DNA of 49,897 nt from Alphaproteobacteria bacterium (GCA_029861675.1 JAOTYV010000002.1:1-49897); one strand, 5' to 3'. Counted from the stretch's first letter, positions 40,268-49,290 are shown. The notes: a model not told the origin generated them from the letters alone. A program made the numbers and translations.

Positions 40268-40642
40268 TCAGCCCGCCGAACCGCTGATGCGGTGGACGCT
40301 GTCGGGAGGCACCTGGCCCCAGAGTTTTTCCAGCTTGTAGAAATCGCGGACTTCCGGGCGGAAGAGGTGCACCAGCACGTCGCCCGCATCGATCAGCACC
40401 CAGTCGCAATGGGTTTGGCCTTCCACCGAAATCGGACCGAAGCCCTCCGTCTTGAGGCGCCGAACCAAATGCTCCGTCATCGCACCCACATGCCGATGCG
40501 AGCGGCCCGACGCAACGACCATATGGTCGGCGATGCTGGTCTTGCCCTGGAGGTCGATGATGCTGGTATCGATCGCTTGGTCGTCATCCAACGACTGCTC
40601 GATAAGCGATAGGAGTGGCGGTGATTCAGCCGAAGTCGGCAT
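40268..40642 (-). CDS. rsfS: Ribosomal silencing factor RsfS
   Basis: A 124-residue RsfS/Iojap family protein that binds L14 on the 50S subunit and prevents subunit joining in starved cells. IDLQGKTSIADHMVVASGRSHRHVGAM and GDVLVHLFRPEVRDFYKLEKLWG are the conserved blocks. It starts 8 bases downstream of the nadD stop and precedes rlmH in the same operon. Confidence 0.96.
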   Translation of the reverse strand: MPTSAESPPLLSLIEQSLDDDQAIDTSIIDLQGKTSIADHMVVASGRSHRHVGAMTEHLVRRLKTEGFGPISVEGQTHCDWVLIDAGDVLVHLFRPEVRDFYKLEKLWGQVPPDSVHRISGSAG

Positions 40643-40650
40643 TTTCGATG

Positions 40651-41337
40651 CTATGGTCTGTTCCCCAAATTTTCCGTCGAACCGCCAATTGCTGCATTCG
40701 TTGACGGCGGTTCCTGCCGATCCGTGAGGCCCGCCCTTATAGCGGTGGACGAGGCGGGGTGCAATCGTACCTTAAGGAATACCCATTCGGGAGGCTTTCC
40801 CATTACCAGGTGCGGTGCGGCGCGCTCGGACAACCGACACCTCGCATACCGCGACGCGGCCAGCCCCGACAACGCCTTAAGAGAGTAATTCGGGCGCGCG
40901 AATACCGCAATTCCTACCATCCCGAAGATTGCCGTCCAGGATTTCCACCGTGGCATCTGCCCAAGATTGTCCGCGCCCATCAGCCATATGAAGCGGCAGT
41001 CCCGGCGGCGGCGGCACAGCGCGCGCAGTGTATCCACGGTATAGCGCGTGCCGAGCCGCTGCTCGAGATCGGTGACACGGATGCGCGGGTGGCGCGCCAT
41101 GGCCGCCGCGGCGTCCAGCCGGGCCGCCATCGGCGCCATGCCCGCGCTTGGCTTGAGCGGGTTTTGCGGCGAGACCAGCCACCATACTTCGTCCAGGGCG
41201 AGCCGCTGCAGCGCCATGCGGCTGATGTGGAGATGGCCTTCATGGGCGGGATTGAACGAGCCGCCCAACAGACCGATGCGCCGAAGGCGGCGGCCGGGGC
41301 AGCGCTTGCGCCGGCGTTTCGGGGTCGGCCGGTTCAC
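40651..41337 (-). CDS. nadD: Nicotinate-nucleotide adenylyltransferase
   Basis: A protein of about 228 residues that adenylates nicotinate mononucleotide in NAD synthesis. The nucleotidyltransferase motif GGSFNPAHEGHLHIS (the HxGH type) and the C-terminal LHPASSTAIRAGL, matching the ISSTxIR motif, are present, with WLMGADNLGQMPRW between them. The start is uncertain: GTG at 41337 is the first in-frame start outside proA and gives 20 basic residues before the core, and its ribosome-binding site is poor. Gene order proA-nadD-rsfS is conserved in alphaproteobacteria. Confidence 0.9.
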   Translation of the reverse strand: MNRPTPKRRRKRCPGRRLRRIGLLGGSFNPAHEGHLHISRMALQRLALDEVWWLVSPQNPLKPSAGMAPMAARLDAAAAMARHPRIRVTDLEQRLGTRYTVDTLRALCRRRRDCRFIWLMGADNLGQMPRWKSWTAIFGMVGIAVFARPNYSLKALSGLAASRYARCRLSERAAPHLVMGKPPEWVFLKVRLHPASSTAIRAGLTDRQEPPSTNAAIGGSTENLGNRP

Positions 41338-41365
41338 AGTGTCGCGGACCGGGGTTGCACGATCA

Positions 41366-42658
41366 TCAGGGCCTGACCTGGCCGTCGCCGCGCACCACGT
41401 ACTTGAAACTGGTGAGCTGTTCGGCGCCGACCGGCCCCCGGGCATGCAGCTTGCCGGTGGAAATGCCGATTTCCGCCCCCATGCCGAATTCGCCGCCATC
41501 GGCGAATTGGGTCGAGGCATTGTGCAGGACGATACTGCTGTCGATGCGCTGGAGGAAAGTGTCCGCGGCCGATTGGTCCCGTGTCACGATTGAGTCCGTG
41601 TGGTGCGAGCCGTGCCGGTTGATGTGATCGATGGCGTCCGGCAGTCCGTCGACGATTTTTACCGAAATTATCGCGTCGAGGTATTCCGTATCCCAATCCT
41701 GTTCCGTCGCCGGGACAACGCGGGGGTCGATGGCGCGGGCGCGATCGTCGCCGCGCACCTCGCATCCCGCTTCGCTCAGGACATCGACAATGCCGGGGAG
41801 CTGGCTGTTGGCGGCGGCCTGGTCGACAAGCAGGGACTCCGCGGCGCCGCACACGCCGGGGCGGCGCATTTTCGCGTTGAGGGTGACATCGCGCGCCATC
41901 GCCGGATCGGCGCCTTCGTGAACATAGATGTGGCAGTTCCCTTCCAGGTGCGCGATCACCGGAATGCGGGATTCGGCCATCACCCGCTCGATCAGCGATT
42001 TGCCGCCGCGCGGCACGATGATGTCGATCAGATCCGCCATGCGCAGCATCGCGCCGACGGCCGCCCGGTCACGGGTCGGCACCAGCTGCACCGCATCGAC
42101 GGGAAGGTTCGCCTGGCGCAGCCCGTCGCGCAGGCAATCGGCGATCACGGTCGAGGAGTGGAGGCTTTCCGAGCCGCCGCGCAGGATCGCCGCATTGCCG
42201 GCCTTGAGACAGAGGCTGCCCGCATCGGCGGTGACGTTGGGCCGGGACTCGTAAATGATTCCAATGACACCCAGCGGCACGCGAACACGGGCAATCCGCA
42301 AACCGTTTGGCCGCTCCCATTCCGCCATGATGTCGCCGACCGGATCCGGCAGTTCGGCCACCTGCTCGAGCCCTGCCGCCATGGCCTCGATCCGGCCCTG
42401 GTCCAGCAGGAGCCGGTCGGTCATCGCCGCGGTCAGTCCCTTTTCGCGGGCATAGGCCAAATCCTTCGCGTTGGCGTCGAGCAGCGGTGCGGCGTTGCCG
42501 CGGATCGCCGTGGCGGCGGCCCGCAATGCGCTGATCTTCGCATCGCTATCGGCGGCCGCCAGCGCCCGCGCCGCATCCCGTGCGCGCGTGGCAATTTGCC
42601 GAACCTGGCTCTCGACGCCTTCGGTCCCTTCCGCAGGGCTATCCGTGCCGTTCTCCAT
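41366..42658 (-). CDS. proA: Gamma-glutamyl phosphate reductase
   Basis: A 430-residue NADPH-dependent reductase of the aldehyde dehydrogenase superfamily, second enzyme of proline synthesis. [30 protein letters not shown] is the cofactor-binding core, and the catalytic Cys lies in [15 protein letters not shown]. The C-terminal end includes [22 protein letters not shown]. It follows proB after 14 bases, so the two proline genes are cotranscribed. Confidence 0.97.
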   Translation of the reverse strand: MENGTDSPAEGTEGVESQVRQIATRARDAARALAAADSDAKISALRAAATAIRGNAAPLLDANAKDLAYAREKGLTAAMTDRLLLDQGRIEAMAAGLEQVAELPDPVGDIMAEWERPNGLRIARVRVPLGVIGIIYESRPNVTADAGSLCLKAGNAAILRGGSESLHSSTVIADCLRDGLRQANLPVDAVQLVPTRDRAAVGAMLRMADLIDIIVPRGGKSLIERVMAESRIPVIAHLEGNCHIYVHEGADPAMARDVTLNAKMRRPGVCGAAESLLVDQAAANSQLPGIVDVLSEAGCEVRGDDRARAIDPRVVPATEQDWDTEYLDAIISVKIVDGLPDAIDHINRHGSHHTDSIVTRDQSAADTFLQRIDSSIVLHNASTQFADGGEFGMGAEIGISTGKLHARGPVGAEQLTSFKYVVRGDGQVRP

Positions 42659-42672
42659 CCACCTGGTCCCTT

Positions 42673-43797
42673 TTATCCATTCAGGACGAGATCATCCCGA
42701 TGGATCATCTCGTCCCGGCCACGATAGCCAAGAATAGCCTCGATTTCACGGCTCTTGTGTCCGGCGATCCGGCCGGCGTCGGCGCTCGAATAAGCCGATA
42801 GGCCCCGGCCGATTTCGCGCCCGTCGGCGGACCGTATGCGCACAGCGTCACCCCGGCCGAAATGCCCGGAGACCGTGGTGACGCCCGCGGGCAGCAGGCT
42901 TTTTCCACTGTTCAGCGCGCGTTCCGCGCCCGTGTCCACGGTGATCGCGCCGACCGGGTTGAGGGCGCCGGCAATCCAGGTTTTGCGCGCGGTCAGCGGC
43001 GTTGCCATGGCGGCGAACCAGGTGCACGGCGCGCCATCGTCGAGCCCGCGCAGAGGATGCATCCCCCGGCCGTCGGCGATCGCCATGCGGCAGCCGCCGG
43101 CGGTCGCGATCCGGGCGGCTTGCAGTTTGGTCACCATGCCGCCGGAGGAATATCCCAGCGCCGCGTGTCCGGCCATCGCCTCGATCTCCGGCGTGATCTC
43201 GGAAACCACATCCAGGTGACGGGCCGCGGGGTCGTGGCGGGGGTCTTTGTCGTACAAGCCATCGATGTCGGACAGCAGGATCAGGCTATCCGCCGAGACC
43301 ATTGCAGCAACCCGTGCGGCCAGCCGGTCATTGTCGCCAAATCGAATTTCGGCGGTGGCCACGGTATCGTTCTCGTTGATCAGCGGCACCGCCTTCAGGG
43401 CCAGCAGCTGCACCAGGGTGCTCCGCGCGTTGAGATGACGCCGGCGTTCTTCCGTGTCGTCGGGCGTCAGCAGGATTTGCGCCACCGTGATGTTGTGATG
43501 CGCCAGCGCCTGCTGGTAGGCGTGGGCGAGCCGGATCTGGCCGGTCGCCGCCGCCGCCTGCTTTTCTTCGAGGCGCAGCGAGCGGCCGGTATCGGTGAGG
43601 CCGAGATGACGCCGTCCGGCGGCGATGGCGCCGGAGGAGACGATCAGGACTTCCTGCCCCCGGCTTTGGCACGCGGCGATGTCTTCCGCCAGGGCGTTCA
43701 GCCAGTCCTGCCGGATCTCGCCGGTGGCATCGTCCACCAGCAAGGACGATCCGATCTTAACGACCAGCCGGTTCCCCATGCCCCGCATATCGGTCAT
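42673..43797 (-). CDS. proB: Glutamate 5-kinase with PUA domain
   Basis: A 374-residue enzyme catalysing the first, feedback-controlled step of proline synthesis. The amino-acid-kinase domain (about 1-260) shows [55 protein letters not shown] and [12 protein letters not shown]. The C-terminal PUA domain (about 280-370) contains [24 protein letters not shown]. The ATG at 43797 overlaps the obgE stop by three bases (ATGA), so translation is coupled to obgE; a longer upstream extension overlapping obgE is rejected. Confidence 0.97.
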   Translation of the reverse strand: MTDMRGMGNRLVVKIGSSLLVDDATGEIRQDWLNALAEDIAACQSRGQEVLIVSSGAIAAGRRHLGLTDTGRSLRLEEKQAAAATGQIRLAHAYQQALAHHNITVAQILLTPDDTEERRRHLNARSTLVQLLALKAVPLINENDTVATAEIRFGDNDRLAARVAAMVSADSLILLSDIDGLYDKDPRHDPAARHLDVVSEITPEIEAMAGHAALGYSSGGMVTKLQAARIATAGGCRMAIADGRGMHPLRGLDDGAPCTWFAAMATPLTARKTWIAGALNPVGAITVDTGAERALNSGKSLLPAGVTTVSGHFGRGDAVRIRSADGREIGRGLSAYSSADAGRIAGHKSREIEAILGYRGRDEMIHRDDLVLNG

Positions 43798-44849
43798 GGC
43801 GTCCAGGTTCGCTCTGTCGTTTCCGCCGTCAGCGCGGCGGCGGCCGCCGTTTCGCCGGCGCGGCGGCTGTCGATCTCCGCCAGGAGGGTGCGCAAGACCG
43901 TCTCGACGCCGTCGCCCGAAACCCCCGAAAGGGTGAGCACCGGGGCCGACGCAACGGCGGCGAGCGCGGCGCTCCGCTCGGCTATTTCGGCGTCGGTCAT
44001 CGCATCGCATTTGTTCAGGCCGATAATTTCGGGCTTTTCGGCGAGCCCGGCGCCATAGGCCTGCAATTCGTGCCGAATGGTGCGGTAGGCTTGGTCGACA
44101 TCGGGCTGGGTGCCGTCGATGAGGTGCAGCAAGACGCTGCAGCGCTCGACATGCCCGAGAAAGCGATCGCCGAGCCCTTGTCCTCGATGGGCGCCTTCGA
44201 TCAGTCCGGGGATGTCGGCCAGCACGAATTCGCGCCCGTCCACATAGACCACGCCGAGCTGCGGGTGGAGCGTGGTGAAGGGATAATCGGCGATCTTGGG
44301 TTGAGCGCGCGTCGTGGCCGACAGGAAAGTCGATTTTCCCGCATTGGGCAGACCGACCAGTCCTGCATCGGCGAGCAATTTCAGACGCAGCCAGATCCAC
44401 ATGTCGTTGCCCGGCTGGCCGGGATCGGCGCGCCGCGGCGCCCGATTGGTCGAGCTCTTAAAATGCAAATTGCCGTAACCGCCGTCGCCGCCTTCGAGCA
44501 GCACCAGCCGTTGCCCAACCTCCGAAAGATCGGCAATCAATGTCTCGTTATCCTCGGCCAGAATCTGCGTCCCGGCGGGCACCTGCAGGACCGCCGGCGC
44601 GCCGACGCCGCCCGAGCGTTGCTTGCCCTGGCCATGCTGGCCGCTCTTGGCGCGAAAATGCTGGCGGTAGCGGTAATCGATCAGCGTGTTGAGCGCGTCG
44701 ACCACTTCGACGATTACGTCGCCGCCGCGCCCGCCATTCCCCCCGTCCGGCCCGCCGCGCGGGATATTGCGTTCACGGCGAAACGACAGGCAGCCGGCGC
44801 CGCCGTTGCCGCTCTCCACGTAAATCTTTGCCTGGTCGAGGAATTTCAT
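43794..44849 (-). CDS. obgE: Obg family GTPase
   Basis: A 351-residue GTPase acting in 50S assembly and stress responses. The Gly-rich Obg fold (about 1-158; [34 protein letters not shown]) precedes the G domain with G1 GLPNAGKST, switch/G3 [16 protein letters not shown] and G4 NKCD. It lies in the conserved rplU-rpmA-obgE-proB order, with a damaged acetyltransferase gene between rpmA and obgE whose stop overlaps the obgE start by four bases. Confidence 0.98.
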   Translation of the reverse strand: MKFLDQAKIYVESGNGGAGCLSFRRERNIPRGGPDGGNGGRGGDVIVEVVDALNTLIDYRYRQHFRAKSGQHGQGKQRSGGVGAPAVLQVPAGTQILAEDNETLIADLSEVGQRLVLLEGGDGGYGNLHFKSSTNRAPRRADPGQPGNDMWIWLRLKLLADAGLVGLPNAGKSTFLSATTRAQPKIADYPFTTLHPQLGVVYVDGREFVLADIPGLIEGAHRGQGLGDRFLGHVERCSVLLHLIDGTQPDVDQAYRTIRHELQAYGAGLAEKPEIIGLNKCDAMTDAEIAERSAALAAVASAPVLTLSGVSGDGVETVLRTLLAEIDSRRAGETAAAAALTAETTERTWTP

Positions 44850-45247
44850 CTTGGCCCCGGTTGGTTGACGGCCTGGTCACGGGTCAGGACGAACTGGCGT
44901 ATCGGAACGTCCCTACCATGCACCGACGACCATGAATATCCGTCATTCAGATAGCGGAATCCACATTTACGGAGGACGCGTCCGGAGGCGGTATTGTCGA
45001 CATGGTGCCGCGCCAGCATCCGGTCCGCGCCAAGCTCCTCGAAGGCGAAGGGATATGCCGCCGTTTCCGCACGCGCCGCGTCATGACCCGCGATCCAGGC
45101 TTCGGCCAAGCCGTCGGGATAGGGATGGGGGATGTGTGCGGTCATGCGCGCCACTTTCCAGTTGCCGGCGAGCGCTTGCACCGCCGGCGCATCATCGGGC
45201 CGGAACGGCCGGAGCGTAAGCCGCACTGTTTTCAAAAATAAATCCAC
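44846..45247 (-). pseudogene. GNAT N-acetyltransferase with internal deletion of the acetyl-CoA-binding core
   Basis: A 133-residue remnant of a RimJ/RimL-type acetyltransferase. The N-terminal part (TVRLTLRPFRPDDAPAVQALAG, MTAHIPHPYPDGLAEAWI) and the C-terminal part (LGADRMLARHHVDNTASGRVLRKCGFRYL) are both well preserved. Residues 65-70, however, jump directly from the AAYPFA strand to AFEEL. About 45-50 residues normally lie there, including the acetyl-CoA-binding loop (Q/RxxGxG/A). The frame is intact, so a product may be made but is unlikely to be active. GTG at 45247 is chosen because GGAGG lies 8 bases upstream and the rpmA terminator lies just before it. The stop overlaps the obgE start. 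Confidence 0.75.
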
Positions 45248-45273
45248 GAACCTGCCCTCCACCGGGAGGAATG

Positions 45274-45301
45274 AAAAAGGGAGATGGCCCGCCATCTCCC
45301 T
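45274..45301 (-). terminator. Intrinsic terminator after rpmA (leftward)
   Basis: An 11-bp perfect inverted repeat (45278-45288 with 45291-45301, AGGGAGATGGC) is followed on the minus strand by TTTTT (45274-45278). It lies 57 bases after the rpmA stop. Because obgE and others lie downstream, it probably sets ribosomal-protein output higher than that of the downstream genes, with partial readthrough or a separate promoter. Confidence 0.85.
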
Positions 45302-45357
45302 CCGCAATTTGGTTCGTGCTTCGCTGGGAGCCACCATCGGCGGCTCCTCCACCGAGT

Positions 45358-45627
45358 TTATTCCGCCGCCGGTACGCCGGCCGGTTCCACATGTACGGTG
45401 GTTCGCACGCGTGTCTTGTGAAACGCAACTTTGCCATCGACCAGCGCGAACAGCGTATGGTCTTTGCCCATGCCGACATTGCGGCCGGGATGAACCTTGG
45501 TGCCGCGCTGGCGCACGATGATATTGCCGGGAACCACGACCTCACCGCCGTATTTCTTGACGCCGAGCCGCCGGCCCGCCGAATCGCGGCCGTTGCGTGA
45601 GCTACCGCCTGCCTTTTTATGTGCCAT
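45358..45627 (-). CDS. rpmA: 50S ribosomal protein L27
   Basis: An 89-residue L27 whose N-terminal tail reaches the peptidyl transferase centre. [29 protein letters not shown] is the diagnostic N-terminus, followed by [34 protein letters not shown]. It starts 5 bases after the rplU stop and is followed by an intrinsic terminator. Confidence 0.99.
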   Translation of the reverse strand: MAHKKAGGSSRNGRDSAGRRLGVKKYGGEVVVPGNIIVRQRGTKVHPGRNVGMGKDHTLFALVDGKVAFHKTRVRTTVHVEPAGVPAAE

Positions 45628-45632
45628 CGCGC

Positions 45633-46274
45633 TTACTCCTTGGGCTTCTTGGCCGCCGGCTTCTTCGCCGCCGGTTTCTTGGCCACGGGTTTCTTAGCCG
45701 CAGGTTTCTTGTCCGCCGGCTTCTTCGCTGCCGGCTTTTTGGCCGCCGGTTTGGCCTTGGTTTCGGTCTTGTCCGCCGGCTTTTTGGCCGCCGGTTTGGC
45801 TTTTGGCTTGTCAGCGGGTTTGGCGGCCGGCTTGGCCTCGGTTTTTGGTTTCGGCGCCGGCTTGGCCTCGGCCTTCGGTTCCGGAGCCGGTTTGGTTTCC
45901 GCCTTCGGCGCCGCTTGCGCCTTGGGTGCGGCGGCCGCGGCCTTCTTCGCCGGTTTCTTGCCGTCGGTCAGGATATCGGTGATCCGAAGCATGGTCACAA
46001 GCTGGCGATGGCCCCGCGTGCGGCGGTAATCCTTGCGGCGTTTTTTCTTGAAGACGAGGATTTTCTTGCCGCGGGTCTGCGTCACCACCTCGGCGGCGAC
46101 CGTCGCGCCGTCGACCAGCGGCGTTCCCGTGGTCTGGTCCTTGCCGTTGCCGACCAACAAAACTTCGGTCAGCTCCACCGATGCGCCGTTTTCCGCGTCG
46201 AGCTTCTCGACCGCGATGACGTCGTCCTTGGCGACCTTGTACTGTTTGCCGCCTGTCTTGATCACTGCATACAT
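45633..46274 (-). CDS. rplU: 50S ribosomal protein L21 with long Lys/Ala/Pro-rich C-terminal tail
   Basis: A 213-residue L21; the normal protein is about 100 residues. Residues 1-104 are canonical ([39 protein letters not shown]). The remaining 109 residues are low-complexity and highly basic, built from repeats such as KPAAKK and resembling histone H1 or bacterial H1-like tails. The DNA repeats with third-base variation, so it is true coding repeat rather than recent slippage alone. A good promoter lies 92 bases upstream. The tail may bind rRNA or DNA; its role is unknown. Confidence 0.95.
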   Translation of the reverse strand: MYAVIKTGGKQYKVAKDDVIAVEKLDAENGASVELTEVLLVGNGKDQTTGTPLVDGATVAAEVVTQTRGKKILVFKKKRRKDYRRTRGHRQLVTMLRITDILTDGKKPAKKAAAAAPKAQAAPKAETKPAPEPKAEAKPAPKPKTEAKPAAKPADKPKAKPAAKKPADKTETKAKPAAKKPAAKKPADKKPAAKKPVAKKPAAKKPAAKKPKE

Positions 46275-46365
46275 GGATCTGTCACTCGATGCCGCCCGCG
46301 GCGTCGGCCGCTGGGGGGAAATCCCTAAAATCGGATGCGTTTGAGGCTAATTATCTCGCGGCGGG

Positions 46366-46393
46366 ACTATACTCGTGCCGGCGTGCGAGTCAA
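46366..46393 (-). promoter_or_regulatory. Sigma-70-type promoter of rplU-rpmA
   Basis: On the minus strand TTGACT (46393-46388) and TATAGT (46371-46366) are separated by 16 bases; each matches five of six consensus positions. The -10 lies about 92 bases upstream of the rplU start codon, leaving a leader of roughly 85 bases. Confidence 0.7.
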
Positions 46394-46450
46394 CGATTTT
46401 ACGGTGTTTTGGCCGCCGCCGGCGCCTGGCCGGCCGGTCTCGTTCGAGCG

Positions 46451-47449
46451 TCAATCGGCGGTGGCGAGGCGAAACACCTCGGTCGCCGGGCCATCGCTCT
46501 CCCAGCCCTGGACCAGCAGGCGGCCGGAGGCGGGGTTGGCGACGACGCTGAGCCGTGTATCGGGGTTCAGCACCGGATCGATCAGCCAGTCGAAATCAGC
46601 CTGTGCGTTGCGGCACAACCCGCTCATCATCCGGTGCCGCCGCGGGCTGTCGATGCCGCGGGGACGGCCGCGCAGGCTCTTGGTCAGCCAGTGGTTGGCC
46701 GCGGTTGCCGGCGCTTCGTGCAGCCAGGCACTGGTCTCCGTGCGCTCGATGACGCAGCCCTCATCGGCCCCGATGCCGGTCAGGACGAAGAACGCGGGGA
46801 GAGCGAGCGGGGTGGTCTCCAGGACCTCCTTGGCTTCGTCATATGTGGCGCAGGTCTCCAGCACCTGCCGGGCGAGATGAACCGGCGGCAAATGGGCGCT
46901 GCGAAACACCCGGAACCGGTTGGCGATCCAGTCGGCGAACAGCGGCAGGTAGCTGCGCCGGACCAGCGGCGCCTGGTTGATCGCGAGCGCGAACCGGCCG
47001 GGCGCCATGCCCGTGACCACGCCGACGAAGCCGGGCCAGGTGATGTTGATGAAATCGCCGGCCGGACCGGTCTGGCGCGCCAGCACCACGTGACGGCCAA
47101 GGCCTTTGAACGGCCAATCCAGGGTTCGCAACATGCGCATGCCCGGACCCGAGGGGTCCTGCGCCACGCCGGTCGTACAGCCCCATTCGAAGCAGAGATT
47201 CATGAACCAGATCCCGATCGGCAGCCGGGTGGCGATCGCTTCGATTTCATCATAATGCGGATTGCCGGAGCGCCGGGCCCAGCGCCGCGACAGCCGGTCC
47301 ATCATGGGCAGCAGCGGCCCGGGCAGCATCTGGCGGCCGGCGCGAATCAATTCCGCGGCCGCGACGCCGTGGCTGTCCAGCAGCGCGGCCGGTTGGGAGG
47401 CGTCGAAGTCGAGGAGGGGAATCGTCGGTCGCAGTTCGGGCGGTGCCAT
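46451..47449 (-). CDS. Ntn-hydrolase-like protein (acid ceramidase / C45 type fold)
   Basis: A 332-residue protein resembling the acid ceramidase/NAAA and C45 acyltransferase group of N-terminal nucleophile hydrolases. CTTGVAQD, starting at C91, is followed by RTLDW with D111 and by GFVGVVTGMAPGRFALAINQAP, as expected around the nucleophilic cysteine and oxyanion region. The 90 residues before C91 would be removed by self-cleavage if active. No clear signal peptide is visible. Substrate may be an N-acyl amide, but this is inference at the superfamily level. It lies upstream of rplU and is not obviously related to it. Confidence 0.65.
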   Translation of the reverse strand: MAPPELRPTIPLLDFDASQPAALLDSHGVAAAELIRAGRQMLPGPLLPMMDRLSRRWARRSGNPHYDEIEAIATRLPIGIWFMNLCFEWGCTTGVAQDPSGPGMRMLRTLDWPFKGLGRHVVLARQTGPAGDFINITWPGFVGVVTGMAPGRFALAINQAPLVRRSYLPLFADWIANRFRVFRSAHLPPVHLARQVLETCATYDEAKEVLETTPLALPAFFVLTGIGADEGCVIERTETSAWLHEAPATAANHWLTKSLRGRPRGIDSPRRHRMMSGLCRNAQADFDWLIDPVLNPDTRLSVVANPASGRLLVQGWESDGPATEVFRLATAD

Positions 47450-47675
47450 GGGGCTAATGTGGTCCGAAGGGCCTTAATTTTCAATGAAGCGCCGGCGGCC
47501 CCCGATGCCGGGCCGGACGGCGCGGCGGGTGCCGGCACGGGTCCGGACGGGATGCCGCCTGGACAGGGGGATGGTAACGACGCCCGAGGGCGTGAATACT
47601 TGCGGCGAACCGTGGCTTCGGGTAGGGTCCGGCGCGTTTCGGGCCGGGTGCTACGCCCCTGCCCGAGCCGACCGC

Positions 47676-47765
47676 GGAGAGGTGCCGGAGTGGTCGAACG
47701 GGGCGGTCTCGAAAACCGTTGTGCGTGTGAGCGCACCCAGGGTTCGAATCCCTGTCTCTCCGCCA
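47676..47765 (+). tRNA. tRNA-Ser(CGA), including encoded CCA
   Basis: The 90 bases fold as a class II tRNA. The acceptor GGAGAGG (47676-47682) pairs with TCTCTCC (47755-47761), discriminator G and CCA end at 47765, and the anticodon loop CTCGAAA has anticodon CGA at 47710-47712. A long variable arm (TGTGCGTGTGAGCGCAC region) and the T loop GGTTCGAATCC are present. It decodes UCG. A T run (47768-47774) follows and may terminate it. Confidence 0.97.
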
Positions 47766-47928
47766 GACTTTTTTGCCAAACCTTAGGTCTACTTTAGGCT
47801 AACTGAATAACTGCGTGATTTCCGTGGGTTAGCCCCAGGTAACAGCAGCTAATTAGCCTACAGAGAGCACAAACCGAAGATAATACGGCGTGAGCAGTCC
47901 GTTTTTCTCTGTTTACAGTTTCGTGGGT

Positions 47929-48360
47929 CTACTTTGCGGCCGGGAAACCGAGCATTTGGCGTTGAGCCGCCCAATCCATTGGCAAACTCTTTGCGCGCGT
48001 TAACCGTCGGGCTGTCAGCTCGATTGGCGCCGCACCTTCGAGGATCGCTTTGGTGATATCGGGTGCCAGGAAAGCAAATGGGAGAAGGCGGAGAACGTAT
48101 CCCTTGGTCAGTCCTTCACATCGCGCTAATTCACTAGCGCTTGCGACTTCGCCGACAAGCAACCGCTCGCTCCACTCACGCGACCGGACCACGGCCTTGA
48201 CCAAAGCCGGATCCGGCCGGCGCTGGCGATATGTATCGCCGGCCGCCATGACCAGCTTCAACTCGACGCCGCGCAGGCGAAGCTGAACAGGGACGTCGAT
48301 GGTGCAAACCTGGTCGTTGCCATCGGCGAACGGAAGACCGGTCAGTGAAGCTATTTCTTC
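47929..48360 (-). pseudogene. C-terminal remnant of a large serine (resolvase-type) recombinase
   Basis: About 143 codons remain, reading VPVQLRLRGVELKLVM, then VKAVVRSREWSERLL, CEGLTKGYVLRLLPFAFLAPDITKAILEG and LTARRLTRAKSLPMDWAAQRQMLGF. This is the C-terminal pattern of phage and island serine recombinases, in which a helix-turn-helix-like region precedes the end. The N-terminal catalytic domain with the nucleophilic serine is missing, cut off where the IS6 element begins at 48361. The open frame runs on into the IS but that part is not native. It is most likely the remnant of an integrated element next to tRNA-Ser. Confidence 0.78.
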
Positions 48361-49166
48361 GGTGCTGTCAGACCAACGCGAACCAGTCTTCAAAGTGCGA
48401 GATAACGCGGCTTTTAGGCCGCCAGCTGACGCCACTCGGCAAAGGCAGCCGAACGGTTCTGCTTGAAGATATCGCGGCAATTGAGATGGCGGTCTTGATT
48501 GAAATGGTTATGGATAGAGGCGTGAGCGGAAGCGAATTTCTGCAGTGTCTTGATGTCTCTGAATTTCGCCATCGCTCCTTCTCGTCGCCGAAACGGCTGG
48601 TGTGAGTTCTCCGCCCGATTGTTGAGCCAACGCCCACATTCTTGGCGTTCCGAAACGCCGATGACCTTCATCGCCGCTCGGTATGACCGGAGCCGATCCG
48701 TCACAATTAACCGCGGCCGTCCGTAGCGCTTCATAGCGCGCTTCAGAAATTTGAGCGCAGCCCTGCGATTACGGCGTTTCGTAGCGAAAACTTCAAGGAC
48801 CTCGCCTTCGTGATCCACGGCGCGCCACAGGTAATGGGTCTCGCCATTGATCCGCACGAACACCTCGTCCAGGTGCCAGCGCCAACACGAATACGATTGT
48901 TGTTGCACGCGGCGCTTTCTGATTTCCGCTGCGAACATCGGACCGAATCGGTTCCACCAGAACCGCACCGTCTCGTGGCAAATGTCGATGCCACGTTCGA
49001 ACAAGAGATCCTCAACCTGGCGCAGCGAAAGCGGATAACGGATGTACATCATCACTGTCAGGCGGATGATCTCGGGTGAACTGTTGAAACAGCGGAAGGG
49101 TTTTTTCATCCGCCGAAGCTACGGACGACCCTTGCCCCGCTCAAGTCGAATTGCTCTGACAACGCC
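48361..49166 (-). mobile_element. IS6-family insertion sequence, apparently intact
   Basis: The 806-bp element carries one transposase gene. Candidate terminal inverted repeats are 48361-48381 and the complement of 49146-49166, matching at 16 of 21 positions and sharing TGTCAGA and CAA blocks. The size is right for IS6. The 8 bases outside each end (ATTTCTTC and CTCCTACC) differ, so no target duplication is seen. That suggests an adjacent deletion or a cointegrate-derived copy, consistent with broken genes on both sides. Confidence 0.8.
48414..49109 (-). CDS. IS6-family DDE transposase
   Basis: A 231-residue transposase of normal IS6 length. The N-terminal helix-turn-helix region (LSLRQVEDLLFERGIDICHETVRFWWNRFG) precedes the DDE catalytic core: D in WHLDEVFVRING, D in LIVTDRLRSY, and E in NRAENSHQPFRRRE. 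The gene appears complete with start ATG at 49109 and stop at 48414 inside the IS ends. It is likely functional on sequence grounds. Confidence 0.95.
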   Translation of the reverse strand: MKKPFRCFNSSPEIIRLTVMMYIRYPLSLRQVEDLLFERGIDICHETVRFWWNRFGPMFAAEIRKRRVQQQSYSCWRWHLDEVFVRINGETHYLWRAVDHEGEVLEVFATKRRNRRAALKFLKRAMKRYGRPRLIVTDRLRSYRAAMKVIGVSERQECGRWLNNRAENSHQPFRRREGAMAKFRDIKTLQKFASAHASIHNHFNQDRHLNCRDIFKQNRSAAFAEWRQLAA

Positions 49167-49290
49167 CTCCTACCGGACCCATCTCGGATTAGACAAAGAT
49201 ACGCCACTGGGGCGGCCCGTTCATGACCGTGGCACCATCACGCCCATTGCCAAACTTGGTGGATTGCATCATGGCTATATCCGGATTTAA
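49167..49290 (+). pseudogene. C-terminal fragment of another transposase/integrase-core protein
   Basis: From 49171 the frame reads YRTHLGLDKDTPLGRPV, then GLHHGYIRI and a TAA at 49288-49290. RTHLxLDKDxPxxRPV and the GGLHHxY ending are the common C-terminus of rve-domain transposases of the IS3/IS481 type. The rest of the gene is missing, removed at the IS6 right end. It is on the opposite strand to the recombinase remnant on the other side of the IS. Confidence 0.72.

Noticed and set aside
45640..45960. CRISPR-like or satellite repeats in the rplU 3' half
   Set aside because: The repeats are short, irregular and in frame, encoding a continuous Lys/Ala/Pro tail of L21; there are no spacers or cas genes.
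46289..47797. 502-codon plus-strand frame spanning the Ntn-hydrolase gene and the tRNA
   Set aside because: It runs through tRNA-Ser and antisense to a better-supported gene; its product is low-complexity and Arg-rich.
48353..49174. 8-bp target duplication around the IS6 element
   Set aside because: The flanking 8-mers are ATTTCTTC and CTCCTACC; shifting the ends by one or two bases does not produce a match.
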